Origin: Liquidambar formosana
Taxonomy: Eukaryota; Streptophyta; Magnoliopsida; Saxifragales; Altingiaceae
Direction: 5' to 3'
DNA: 64,000 nt
NCBI GenBank assembly: GCA_039720395.1
Contig: CM077833.1
Location: 18,103,133 to 18,167,132 of the forward strand
Shown: positions 1 to 10,980 of the stretch, piece after piece
How positions within the stretch are numbered: the first letter of the stretch is position 1
How the letters are laid out: the number at the start of each line of letters is the position of its first letter
Translations under genes and position numbers: made by a program
Notes under the pieces: generated by a model
What the model was told of the DNA's origin: nothing
The model's database searches: none
Seen by the model: only the letters and a program-made list of their open reading frames with translations

Positions 1-791
1 CCAATTGCAGTAAGACACTAGTACTGCATGCTAACACTAATATAGATGAATGATTTTGTTTGGATTCATAAATCATAATCGAACTGACACTTACACCCAA
101 AAGGACTTGTATGCTAGACTAGCTGATAAATATGCACCGCTAAAAGACCCTGTTTTGGTAACGCATTTTGGTTTTTGTTTGAAGATGTTTCTCTTAAGGG
201 GTCTTAATCATTAAATTTTCTCCTGCTCCATTTGATTACAGGGAAACCTGAGGAAAAGAAATTTTGGAATTTCACACCCTAGTCTTTCAAGTGATCAATC
301 AACAAAATCTCCTCATGAAGTACAGAAAAAAAAAAAAAAAAAAAAAAAAGAAAGCAAAGAAAAGGCTTTAGCACTTCTGTATAGGGGCAATCAGAAAATG
401 TGCCTTGTGGCCTAGCATTAATTGCGTTACAATATGTACATATCTTTCAATAACAATGCTGTCAATTGTGAGACCAATATTAGGCTGATTAGTCCTTATC
501 TTTACTCCCAGAAGATCGTATGCCAGATGAATCTCCGCAAGCTAACAAGGACGATCCAGATTCATGTGGTGCAAGGAAAATACACATAGAACCTACCTTA
601 CCCATATCTCTAAAAGTAAGCTGTCAAACTAATTGAGATTCATCTCCTAGAGATGCAAAGTTCGTTATGCCAACCCCCCCCCCCCCCCCCCCCCCCCCCT
701 CCCCTTTTTTTTTTTCCTATTCTTTTTAAATGGTAGAAAAGGTAAAAACATCAAGAGGTTAGTAATTTCATATCCACTGCTTGTTTTGCAG
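1..791. other. Probable upstream intron of the ABCG gene
   Basis: No coding exon is recognisable before the acceptor AG at 790-791. The first exon in the window opens in the middle of the conserved ABCG core, so this stretch is most simply an intron. It holds a run of 24 A (326-349), a run of 26 C (674-699) followed by a T run, and no other feature I can support. Confidence 0.5.
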
Positions 792-3700
792 TTCCAAGAC
801 GTCAGATACAATGTAGCTGCGAGGGGAGAGAAGTGCTCAGACCCAGAGAATTTTATACTGCAAGGCATTACTGGTTCAGTACATCCAGGGGAGGTTCTTG
901 CTCTCATAGGACCATCAGGAGGTGGTAAAACAACTCTACTTAACCTTCTTAGTGGAAGGGTCAAAATTAACCGTGGAACCATCACTTATAATGGCCAACC
1001 ATATACCAAGTCACTAAAGCAGAGGTATATGAGCACACATACATACATACATTCATACATCTACTGAGTTGCTACAAAGAGGCTGATTGATATGATGTAT
1101 ATGGATGAACAGGATTGGATTTGTGCTGCAAGATGACATTGTGTTTCCCCACCTTACGGTGAAAGAATCTCTGACATATGCTGCTCTGCTTCGGCTTCCC
1201 AATACATTAACCAGGCAACAGAAAAAAGAAAGAGCCATGCATGTTATTTCCGAGCTTGGCCTTGAAAGGTGCTTTCTCAATCAACCTGCGTTCAAAACAC
1301 AGTATGATCAATTTTTTTTTTCTTCCGCTCTTACATTGATTTTTAGTTTCAGTCTTCCTCAAATCAAAATATTATTCATATAGCTCAATAAATGGAATTG
1401 GACAAGATTGTTTAATAATCACCAAGATTGATGCTGCATTATGATGAAAAAAAATGCATACCTTTTCAAGTGGGTAACAATCTATTTTGGGTGCAGAAGT
1501 CCAGAGGAAAATTCCAATACATCACTACTCAAAACTGAAGAGATTGATTAACTCCCATCTGTTGATACTCTTAAGCTTTGTGGGTCACAATCATATCCAT
1601 AAAATCATCTATTGTCCATTCTACAGGGCATATGGCCTGCTCAGCATCTATTTTACTTCATATGGATGGTGGTGCTAACTAGTATCTGCACCATATAATT
1701 GGTAGATTAGTATTGATTTAGTATTTGGTTGGAAAGAAAAACATTAACCACATGGCTTTAGGTGCCAAGATACAATAATTGGTGGCGCAATAGTAAGAGG
1801 GATTTCTGGTGGTGAGAGAAAAAGGGTCTGCATTGGCAATGAGATCCTGCTCAACCCATCACTTCTGTTCTTAGATGAACCAACATCTGGTCTGGATTCA
1901 TCAACTGCTCTTCGAATTGTTCAGATGCTACACAACATTGCCAAGGTACTGAAAATTTCGTAACCTTTAATTCCCTAATTTGGAATATCCAAACTGATCA
2001 AAAATTAAGTTGTGTTTCACATATAGGCTGGCAAGACTGTGGTGACTACAATACATCAACCATCAAGTAGACTCTTCAGTAAGTTCGACAAGCTTATTCT
2101 CTTGGGGAAAGGCAATTCCTTGTACTTTGGAAAAGCTTCAGAAGCAATGCTGTATTTCTCCTCAATTGGTTGTTCTCCACTTATAGCAATGAACCCAGCT
2201 GAGTTTCTCATTGATCTCGCAAATGGAAACATAAATGAAAAATCAGTGCCATCAGAATTGGAGGATAAGTTCTTACCTAGAAGCCAAGATTTTGAAATTA
2301 AAGATGGAGGGCCTTCTCCAGTTGACGTCCATGAGGTCAGTAACCAATACTAAATATGTATCCTAGTTATTAATGAAAATGTATGTATAATGATCTCATC
2401 TTGAATGTTCTTTCCCTGTAGTATCTTGTAGGGGCATGTGAAGCAAGAGTCGCAAACCTGGAGAAAACATGGCTCCTAAATCCTGTCCCAATGGAAGGTG
2501 AGGTTGAGATGCAGGGTAAGCCTTCAAGGGAATGGGGATCCACTTGGTGGGAACAATTTTCAATTCTTTTCAGGAGGGGCCTTAAGGAGAGACGCCATGA
2601 ATATTTGAATGGACTGCGTGTAATCCAAGTCATATCCACTGCTATAATCGTTGGATTACTTTGGTGGCATTCTGATGCTTCATCTCCTGAGAAACTTCAA
2701 GATCAGGCAAGTATTACTTATTTGATCAGCACTTAATTTTTACTTATGAAACCTCTATCTGACTTTTCAAAAATGTTTTTCAATTTTGGTTTGAAGCACA
2801 TGCAGGCAGGGCTGCTGTTCTATATTTCGGTGTTTTGGGGCTTCTTTCCTCTATTCACAGCCATTTTCATATTCCCACAAGAAAGAGCAATGCTAGCTAA
2901 AGAGAGATCAGTGGACATGTACAAACTCAGTGCATACTTTGTAGCCAGAAACACTAGTGATCTTCCCCTGGATCTCATATTGCCTATAGTATTCCTGGTG
3001 ATAGTCTATTTCATGGCAGGCTTGAAGCAAAGCTTCACTGCATTTTCTCTAACCACACTTGCAGTTCTTCTCAGCATTGTGGCTGCTCAGGTGAAACATA
3101 TACGCCTTACATTAATCACCTACTAATTTTGATGAATAAAAGAGAGGGGGGGGGGGGTAATTTTGGTAAGATTGAATCTTAGAACTTCAAACATGCAGGG
3201 TCTAGGACTGACCGTGGGTGCAGCATTTATGGATGTGAAGAAAGCAGCAACACTGGCTTCTATTGTTGTCATGACCTTCATGTTATCTGGAGGATTCTTT
3301 ATCCAGGTAATCAAGATGGCCTAACCCATATAATTCCTCTCACTCAATGAAACAGAACCCACCAGTCACCAAGGTTTCAGTCCAAACAAGTTAACCCAGG
3401 AAAGAGGTGAATTGGACAAAGACTAATTAGATATCTAGGACTCTATTATGTGACTGATTGAGCAAAACGTTAGGATTCATTAGGTGACTTAACTGAGTTT
3501 CAAGATACTTTACAGGTGATAACTCAAGTTGACTAGTGCATTGATAGTTAATGATTACATTGCTACCATTGATGATTAACTGATTTTACTTGGTTGCAGA
3601 ATGTTCCATCATTCATGTCATGGGTACGCTACGTCTCTTTTAACTACCACACGTACAGGCTACTCCTAAAGATTCAGTATGGTTGCTCAGGTTCGAGCTC

Positions 3701-3845
3701 TGCATCAGCTTCTTGTGAGTCTCCATTCATCAAAGGACTAAGACTCGATTGGGGAGGAATGGAAGTAGGAGCTATGGTGACAATGATTGTTGGGTATCGG
3801 TTACTGGCCTACTTATTCCTGAGGAGAATGAAACTAAGCGAATGA
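792..3845 (+). CDS. ABCG22-like: Half-size ABC transporter, ABCG22/ABCG27-like (3' exons)
   Basis: Exons 792-1024, 1113-1268, 1762-1945, 2027-2335, 2422-2706, 2806-3090, 3199-3306 and 3600-3845 join in frame to 601 codons ending in TGA. The ATP-binding domain comes first: Walker [11 protein letters not shown]-loop region in [13 protein letters not shown], signature ISGGERKR, Walker [14 protein letters not shown]-loop TTIHQPSS. An ABC2-type membrane domain follows ([17 protein letters not shown], then about six hydrophobic spans). Linker phrases such as [16 protein letters not shown] and [10 protein letters not shown] recall Arabidopsis ABCG22 and ABCG27, plasma-membrane half transporters that work as dimers; ABCG22 is linked to stomatal control. 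The N-terminal part of roughly 130-150 residues lies left of the window. The intron after 2706 starts with GC, not GT. No break in the reading frame is seen. Family is certain; the paralogue is inferred from remembered similarity. Confidence 0.93.
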
Positions 3846-3866
3846 TGCAGTTAATCCCATTTGACA

Positions 3867-3872
3867 ATAAAT
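3867..3872 (+). terminator. AATAAA poly-A signal of the ABCG gene
   Basis: AATAAA lies 22 bases after the ABCG stop codon, a plausible near-upstream poly-A element. The same stretch is copied at about 8015-8020 in the duplicated segment. Confidence 0.5.
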
Positions 3873-4232
3873 CAAATATGGACCGAGGTAGATATTAACA
3901 GTCAGAAGAGTCAATTTGTTCTCATAAAGTAGAAAATTTATCTTCTGATATTAATTAAGGTTGGAACTACTGGTTTTTATAAGCTTTTTGGATTTGTTTC
4001 ATTAGAATGTGATGAAGATTATTCTCCCCCATCCCCCATTCTCTCCCTTCTTATGTTTCATTTACATGTTCGAGTTATCCATTTTTGAAATAGTCGTGGC
4101 ACTGTTGAAGTCCCACCAAATATACCTAAATGGAACTCACTAGAATGAGATAATCCCACAATTATTAAGTAGATTGCAATTGTGAACAAATCTAGAAAGA
4201 AATGAACCATATTGGGATTCCTTCTTGTTTAT

Positions 4233-4483
4233 ATTAGTATCTCACATCGGTTGCGGACAATGCCTAATATGAATTTATAAGACGACACTAGACACCCTCT
4301 TAAGAGAGGTGCGTGCCTTTTGGGCTTATGGTCCAGAAAGATAAACCTGTGAGAAAGATAAACCTGTGAGACTGACTGGTGCGCTAAGTTAGAGTGGACA
4401 ATACTTTGAGGTAGGATACAGTTGAGCCGCACGTTTAACCACGGTATCAAAGCTAGGCCGTTAGCACTAGAGAGGCGCCTTAG
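4233..4483 (+). mobile_element. Short LTR/TRIM-like insertion
   Basis: Copy B of the duplication has an uninterrupted sequence here (about 8574-8582), so 4233-4483 is an insertion of about 251 bp flanked by TTTAT on both sides (4228-4232 and 4484-4488). It starts near CTCACATCGGTTGCGGAC and contains GGTATCAAAGCT (4443-4454), close to the initiator-tRNA-Met primer binding motif of plant retrotransposons. A 17-bp unit AAAGATAAACCTGTGAG is repeated in tandem at about 4336-4369. A relative lies inverted at 49361-49563. A miniature retroelement is the likeliest class, but two full LTRs are not visible. Confidence 0.55.
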
Positions 4484-4583
4484 TTTATCCTAGATGGAAT
4501 CCGTATGAATGTTTTAAACCGCAGGCTGGAGGTTGACCCCAGGTAGCCTCTAGACATATATACATTGGATACTCTTTATGCAA

Positions 4584-5175
4584 GGCTGGTTCTCAAGGTA
4601 GGCGAGCAAGGCGACCGCCTTGGGCCCCACATTTTGGCTAAAAAATTAGGGCCCCATTTTGAAACAAACCCTTATAGTAGGCTTAATTTTTTTCCTTTTT
4701 TCCAAAGAGAATAGTTATTGGAACCCCTTAATTTTATTTGCACACCCCACTAATTTTTATTTATCAATGTTTTATAAAAAAATATAAAAGGTTTTTATGA
4801 AAATTTGTTACATAATCTACTAGAAAATATCATTTTGAACAACTTTGCCAAAGAAATTTTTTCCAAAATCTATCGTTTAAGTAAATTTTTTGATCATTTA
4901 AAGTCTTTGTTTAATTTTTAGCTAAAAAGTCCACTTAAACGAAAGATTTTGGAAAAACTTTCTTCTACAAGTTGATCAAAATGATGTTTTTTAGTGGATT
5001 TCATGGTCAATTTTCTTAAAAACCTTTTGTATTTTTCTAAAATCTCAAGAAATTAAAATTAGTGGGATGTGCAAGCAAATTTTATGTTGGTGCTAAAAAA
5101 AGAAGAAAAAAAAAGGGTATGAAGGGCCCCATTTTAAGAATTTGTCTAGGGGCCCCAAAAAACTCAAAACCGGCC
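4584..5175. mobile_element. Foldback transposon (non-autonomous)
   Basis: The ends are inverted copies (GGCTGGTTCTCAAG at the left, CTCAAAACCGGCC at the right) and the long interior folds on itself: AAATCTATCGTTTAAGT near 4869 pairs with ACTTAAACGAAAGATTTT near 4933. Both flanks carry GGGCCCC blocks. Copy B of the surrounding duplication lacks it. No protein is encoded. Its core resembles the elements at 59196-59581 and 60024-60417. Confidence 0.75.
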
Positions 5176-5563
5176 GTGTCTTTTTGGCTTTATGTTTCTA
5201 AAAACCATACTTAGTTAATCTGTATTTAGAACATTTATCTTAATAATTATACTCGAATTTTACCTTCCGTACACATTCAAAAACCATATTGCTTAATGTG
5301 GGATTATTCAGCTGAACAATAATTGTGTGATTATCCATAAACAGAGACTTTGCAATTTCATTTTGGTTTATTCAATAGGAGTGACAACTAGTTTGTAGTG
5401 AACTAGCCAACATTACTTAGCACAAAAAACAAACGCACACAATACTGACCGACAGTACTATATCATATGATGCAACTCAGTACTCCGAATTACTTCTTCT
5501 GCTTACAATATAGATAGTAAAGAAAAGGATATATGTTGATTCAGGCATGAGCCATTGCCCAAT

Positions 5564-5569
5564 TTTATT
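5564..5569 (-). terminator. AATAAA signal of the small peptide gene
   Basis: On the minus strand AATAAA lies about 85 bases after the TGA at 5652-5654, the expected place for a poly-A signal. Confidence 0.45.
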
Positions 5570-5651
5570 TGCAAACAGCTAGTATATAGTGTCTTCAAGT
5601 AATTCTTAACTTATTTTGTCACCGGACGACATTTTGCCTTCATGGGTTTAC

Positions 5652-6415
5652 TCAATTGTACCCTCCTCGTCCGGTTGTATTGTAGCCAGCTTGGAGAACC
5701 CTTCGCCCTGCAAAATGGAAACCATGTATATTGTTAAAAATTAAAATAAGTGAACACCTTCTGATTGAAACTTTCTTGTAGAGTTCTCATATTGAACCAT
5801 GTGGTCAAGAAGGTTTTCAAGCTAATGAGAAGATCGACTTGAATCCAAATGAGTTGTACAACCTCCAACAAACTTAACCAGCCAAGCTAGTTTGTATCTT
5901 TGCAAGAAGGATCGATGCCTTGTGATTTTTGAAAACCGGTTTTCCATATAGAAGGCAGCTCAAATATTCACAATTAGATTTAGGAGCCCAGTTTTCATAT
6001 AGAAGACATCTAAAAAGTTCATAATTATGTATAGGGGACATTTGACACTAGTGAAATACATACATATATACATATATATCCAGTCCCGATCAGGCAAGTA
6101 CATACTCACCTAATTTATATCAGCACCCGTATTGAGGGTTATACTCTATGCATTAGTTGGTGACGGAAGTACATTGGGCCAATGCACAAAGATACAACCC
6201 TAAATGCATAGTAATGATATAATTTATATCAACACGTGCGGACCTAATCAGGAATTGTATATATATTTCTTCAAACTGGTAATTCTCTACGAACCAAGTT
6301 TGAGTCCTGGCACTGCATCATGGAACATGGCAGTAGCCACCTCAGAAGAGATGAGCATGAATATTGCAACAAAAATGGCCAGCAGCATGACTTGGGTTGC
6401 CTTGGAGAAGTCCAT
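5652..6415 (-). CDS. Small secreted peptide precursor, 58 residues, unknown family
   Basis: Two exons, 6295-6415 and 5652-5707 (minus strand), are joined by a 587-bp GT-AG intron (donor after CTTG, acceptor TTTTGCAG). The product starts MDFSKATQVM and has a hydrophobic signal peptide of about 29 residues ending near SSEVATA. A short spacer follows, then a dibasic GRR at about residues 41-43 and the tail VLQAGYNTTGRGGYN. A TATA box lies about 90 bp upstream of the ATG and AATAAA about 85 bp past the stop, so it has all parts of a small gene. Signal peptide, dibasic site and a short C-terminal part ending in Asn resemble the layout of plant peptide-hormone precursors, but I recognise no known family (not CLE, CEP, PSK, RGF or RALF by motif). 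The splice is inferred. Unspliced, exon 1 would stop after 43 codons. Confidence 0.55.
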
Positions 6416-6504
6416 TTTTGCCAGGATAACTTGAAAGGAAAAAGGTATCTAGCTATTGCTTGAGAAGACAAAAACCAGATAACGGAGAGTGTTGGCTCAA
6501 CCGA

Positions 6505-6513
6505 GTATATATA
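6505..6513 (-). promoter_or_regulatory. TATA box of the small peptide gene
   Basis: TATATATA on the minus strand, about 90 bp upstream of the start codon at 6415. This spacing suits a short plant 5' leader and supports the gene being real. Confidence 0.55.
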
Positions 6514-7979
6514 GCAAAAAGTTGAGGACCCATAATGGACCATTAATTACCAAATTGGAGATAAGGATGGCACTGTTTAGCTAGGCTGGGGTTCTTTATG
6601 AATTGGTAAAAGAGACTAAAGAAAATTCCACGTATTATTAATTGATGATCGCCATTTTTTTATATTTAATTCTTTCCTTCTTTTTTTGACTTTGTGAGGG
6701 TGTCTTGAATTGTTCGTGGTTGTACACTGACCCTATAAAATGAAGGGCTTCCCCCGCTGTTTGTCCTTCTAGAACTCCTTCATTAATTAGTCTCCTTGCT
6801 TCTTAATTAGCTCGCAAATTTACTCCGTCAAAGGTGGTTGCATGGTTTCATATTTCAATCCACTTCTGTTTTCAAAGATAAGATCTTCTCAGCTAAGGCA
6901 AAAAAATGCCTTGTAGTAGTACAGGGAGAAATAAGGACAGTTCAAATTTGAGATGAACCCATTATATGGGGCTATGGGCTGGGGTTTTCAACACGACGTA
7001 GTCCTCGGTTAATAAAATTATTTTTCTTTTATTGGTAATATGGAAAAACTTCATAGGGGAAATTTTGTCAAGCAGTCAAGGTTCTGTCATTTTCCCTTTA
7101 ACCTACATGCACATATCCGGGCCCACACGCTCGTTATTCAAATAAGTGAGGAAAAAAAATACCAACGACGTACTGGGCTGGGAAGAAAAAACAAGTAATG
7201 ATGCTGTACATGATGAAAACCAGAGCAACATGCACCACATGGGCTTCCCTGGTTGGCTTGGCTCGGTTTTACGTATTAAAAAGGTAACAAAGTAGCACAT
7301 CAAACTGATGGGCACGACCCCACATTTCCGCAAATTTCAAAAGCATGGAACCCTATTTATTTATATACTACTACTCCTAACATCCTGCCCATCCGATATA
7401 GGACAAATTTGGTGGGTGGCTCAGTGACAATGATCTTTTGAAATGGTTGCTAGCGGCTCTTAACTTCCTCAACTATCTTTTTTTGGTCAAGATGGTATAC
7501 TCACTACCCATATCTAAAAGTGGGGACTGACTCATTCAACTTATTCAAGTGAAGGTAGCATATAAGATTACCTTTGTTAAAGAACAGGTAACACTAAATT
7601 AAACAATATATTATGCTTTTAATCGCATTTGGAAAATAAAAACATTTGATTTTTGTATTGCGCGCTACTTGCTATGGCACATTGGCATAGATGTTTCTAT
7701 TTCAAAGGAGAATACATAGATGGTAAAATGGTTAATGTACGTTAAGCCATCGATGTTTTTCTCAACTCCACAAAAAATTTAATTCCATTTAATTCTATAT
7801 ATGAAAGAATGAGGTAAAGAAAAGGAAAACACTAAGAATTGACTTCCTTTCTTAAGAAAATTGAATTCAAGATCCAATTGTAGGTTAAGAATGAGGGAAA
7901 AAAAAAGAGAGAAATGGGCATGTTTGGTCATGTCCTCTAAAGATAATATTTTGTTTTCAGGCAAAAAAAAAAAAATCAA
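6514..7979. other. Intergenic spacer
   Basis: AT-rich DNA with no supported gene. Short open frames here lack family motifs and promoter context. Between the two copies of the duplicated segment nothing else was recognised. Confidence 0.5.
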
Positions 7980-8220
7980 TAGAAATTAAGCCAATGATGC
8001 AGTTAATCCCATTTGACAATAAATCAAAGATGGACCAAGGTGGATATTACAGACGAAGAGTCAATTTATTCTCATGAAGTAAAAATTTATCTTCTGATAT
8101 CAATTAAGCTTTGGAACTACTGATTTTTCTAAGCTTTTCATTTTTGTTTCATGAGCATGTGATGAAGAATGTTCTCCCCCATCCCCCACTACCCCCTTCT
8201 TATAATGTTTCTTTCTTTTC

Positions 8221-8253
<33 letters not shown>

Positions 8254-9538
8254 TCTTTTTTTTGAAGGAAGTACAAAAAAGAAACTAAAGCCAAATGGTC
8301 CGCAGACCCACTATGTCATCTAACAAGAGAGGTCCTAGTCCAAGTGGAGGATCAACAAAAAGCACGGGCCCTAAATAGTTGCCCTAAATAGTTGTGGCTC
8401 CAATTAGCAATGTAATCTGTACAAGAAGTATGTAATCCCATGGCACTGTTGAAGTCACATCTACTCTACCTAAGTGGAACTCACTAGAATGAGATAAACC
8501 CACAATTAGTTGGTAGATTGCAACTGTGAAAAAAATCTTGAAAGAAATGAACCATATTGGGATTCCTCATTGTTTATCCTAGATGGAATAATCCATATGA
8601 ATGTTTTAAACCTCAGGCTGGAGGTTGACCCCAGGGGACTGAATCAAGTTGATCCAATTGAATGACTGGGATCGAGCTTGTTTGATTAAACCAAGTGAAC
8701 CACCAAGTAATTGGAATAAGGCAGTGCTAATACCAAAAAACTTGTCACATTGTAGCTGATTGAGGGCTGTAGGCCTCTAGACATTTGATTTCCTCTATAC
8801 CTCAACTGAGTTAATCTGTATTTAGAGCATGCAGAGTCCAAGACTTACCTTAATAATAATAACCTAAATATGCAAGAATTTTAGCGTCCGTACCCATTCA
8901 AAACCATAAGTGCTTAATTTGGGATTTTTCAGCTAAACAAAAATTGTGTGATTGCTCATAAATCAATTTTCCATTTTCATTTTGGGTTATTCAATATTTG
9001 TCAAGGCAAGTTAGCACGCTTCCCTGTTTTTATTATGGATAAGTGATCTGTTTATTCCAGTTAGACCAAGCTTTTTGATTTGATTGTTCTGATTTTTATT
9101 TTTTCCGTGTGACCAGATGGATAATAGGTGCATGACCAGGGAGAATAATACCGAATTTTGTATAAAACAGCAGAACAGCAGGATGTCTAGTAAGAAATTC
9201 GATGTGGACCATACACGAGGTGGCTAAGCAGTGCATTGGAATATCGGAGAAATTGATGCTACACAGCCTAAGTTTTTTACACCCAAATCTACTTGCCCAA
9301 ATGAGGGGCACCTTGGTTAATCGATCGATTACTCCATAAAAATTTTGTTGAAAGAATAATGAGTTGATGTGGTGGCGCTGCATCACCTGGGCAAAAATTT
9401 ATGCTCTTCAACATTTTCCTCTGTGATAAGCCTATGCCAAACCCTGAGTGACAACCATTCTATAGTGAGCCGCCCTTGTTCAGCGCCATAAGGTCTATAA
9501 CCAAACACACCCAACTGAAAAACCTGCTATATCAATCC

Positions 9539-9715
9539 ACGAGGGTAGTGCAAATGGTAAAGGACTATGACTTAAGAATCGTAGGTTCCGAGTTTAATTC
9601 ATTGCTCCCTCACTATCGTATATACAGGATTGCAGGTGATTTGTGTATCATGGGGATTAGTTTAGACCTAATAACTTAGGATACCCCTCAATTGGCCAAA
9701 ATAATAATAATAATA
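9539..9715 (+). mobile_element. tRNA-derived SINE
   Basis: The head GAGGGTAGTGCAAATGGTAA resembles a tRNA box A. It is followed about 40 bases on by GTAGGTTCCGAGTTTAA, a degenerate box B, and the sequence ends in an (AAT)n tail at 9698-9714. This is the layout of a plant SINE. Clear target duplications were not found. Confidence 0.55.
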
Positions 9716-9992
9716 GAGTTGACGAGTCATGACTCATGCACAGACTTAATTTTGTACACATTTCAAATAATACCAATTTTATTACAGGCCAACAGACAAC
9801 AGTACTATATGATCCAACCCAATACTTGGGAACTTCTTATTGCATTATCCGTAGGAACGAAAGGACAACTTGGCTCAGCCATGAACCATAGCTACACAAT
9901 TTTATTTCCATAACAGTATATATAGTGTTTTCAAGTTATTCTGAACTTATTTTGTGACCTGACAACATTTTGTCTTCATGGGTTTTGCTCAA

Positions 9993-10056
9993 TTAATTGT
10001 AGCCTCGCCGTCCGGTTGTATTGTAGCCAGCTTGAAGAAGCCTCCGCCGGTCCGCC
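9993..10056 (-). pseudogene. Orphan exon 2 of the small peptide gene
   Basis: Copy of the 5652-5707 exon. The frame LLQAGYNTTGRRGYN plus stop is kept, but the stretch between the acceptor AG (10058-10057) and the shared CAAGCTGG is 22 nt instead of 14. The entry phase has therefore changed, and no partner exon with a signal peptide was found upstream (10060-11300). Most likely a truncated duplicate. Confidence 0.6.
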
Positions 10057-10852
10057 CTGAAAAGTGGAAATGATATGTCGTTAAAAACTAAAAATAAGTA
10101 ATCAAAGATTGAAACTTTCTTGTCACCTGATAGAACTATAAAAGCTTCCAAGTCCACAATACAACACCAAATTCTAGGCTTTCATACAAGCTCAAACTGA
10201 TAAATGTCCCTCGCTTCTCGTACAAGCTCAAACTGATTCCAAATTCCGAAAGAAAACACCAAACTCCAAGCCCAAGCCCAGAAGGTCCATTGCCTTTTAT
10301 GTGGGCCTACTCAACATGGGAACCCCATCATCTGTTTTTGACAGCCTTGTAAGTTGTAACGAACTCCAAGAGTGCAGAAGAAGCTAATTAGCAGAACTAC
10401 AAAGCCTACACGAAAGGTTCCCACATAATCAATCTAAGCATTTCAATTATTGGCATCGATAGGCTCCTTTCAACTTCCAACTGGACAACAAGAAGGTTAT
10501 TGATTTGAGCCAGTCTGATTAGCAATGACGAACACATGGATTTGTGACATAAGGACAGTCATAAATTATTAGAGGTATGTTTAGCTTGTCTAGTTGTCTC
10601 AGTGTCAGTTTATCATGTAATCATTTTCCTATTGATTTCTTGACCATCAGCCACAAGCATTTCAGCTAATTACCTCACCTACCTAAAGACAACTTTATGG
10701 TCCCCTATTTCCTACCATAGTACCACCTAATCAGAGAAGGCCCACGTCCATTTTAGGTGGGTCCACCCCTACCATGTAGATGCTCAGACTCACATTACAC
10801 CTTACCCTCATAAATCACAAGTGAGATAGGTTATAGAATAATTACGAGGGAT

Positions 10853-10980
10853 GCTATGGTCTATCACAACAGTCAAATCGTCATGGTCTAATTGGTGCGT
10901 GTGCATGATACACGATGTAAGTCTAATATGTGCGTATCATGCACGCACCAATCAGACAAACCGTTGTAACCGACCATAGC
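10853..10980. mobile_element. Small foldback MITE
   Basis: GCTATGGTC at the left pairs with GACCATAGC at the right. The arms continue inward (GGTGCGTGTGCATGATACAC against GTGCGTATCATGCACGCACC), leaving a short loop. The element is 128 bp, non-coding, with class undetermined. Confidence 0.7.

Larger units (their letters stand above)
3831..5785. repeat. Duplicated segment, copy A
   Basis: This stretch, from the last codons of the ABCG gene to inside the intron of the small peptide gene, is matched in the same order and orientation by 7980-10122. Shared landmarks include ATGATGCAGTTAATCCC (3842 and 7994), GAACTCACTAGAATGAGATA (4133 and 8476), GGCTGGAGGTTGACCCCAGG (4525 and 8617), and the peptide exon 2 with its AATAAA. 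Copy A differs by two insertions, a 251-bp LTR-like repeat at 4233-4483 and a foldback element at 4584-5175. Confidence 0.88.
7980..10122. repeat. Duplicated segment, copy B
   Basis: Direct repeat of 3831-5785. It begins with a remnant of the last ABCG codons (GAAATTAAGCCAATGATG), runs through the ABCG 3' flank, and ends in the intron of the peptide gene just past exon 2, so exon 1 of that gene was not copied or has been lost. A pyrimidine-rich stretch (8209-8264), about 110 bp near 8640-8775 and a SINE near 9539-9715 are extra relative to copy A. Confidence 0.88.

Noticed and set aside
665..985. Minus-strand open frame of 106 codons
   Set aside because: It runs through the C/T homopolymer tract and opposite the first ABCG exon; the glycine string comes from the poly-C run.
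6271..6543. Minus-strand 90-codon frame over the small peptide gene
   Set aside because: Runs across the TATA box and leader in a different frame from the signal peptide; the two-exon model explains the region better.
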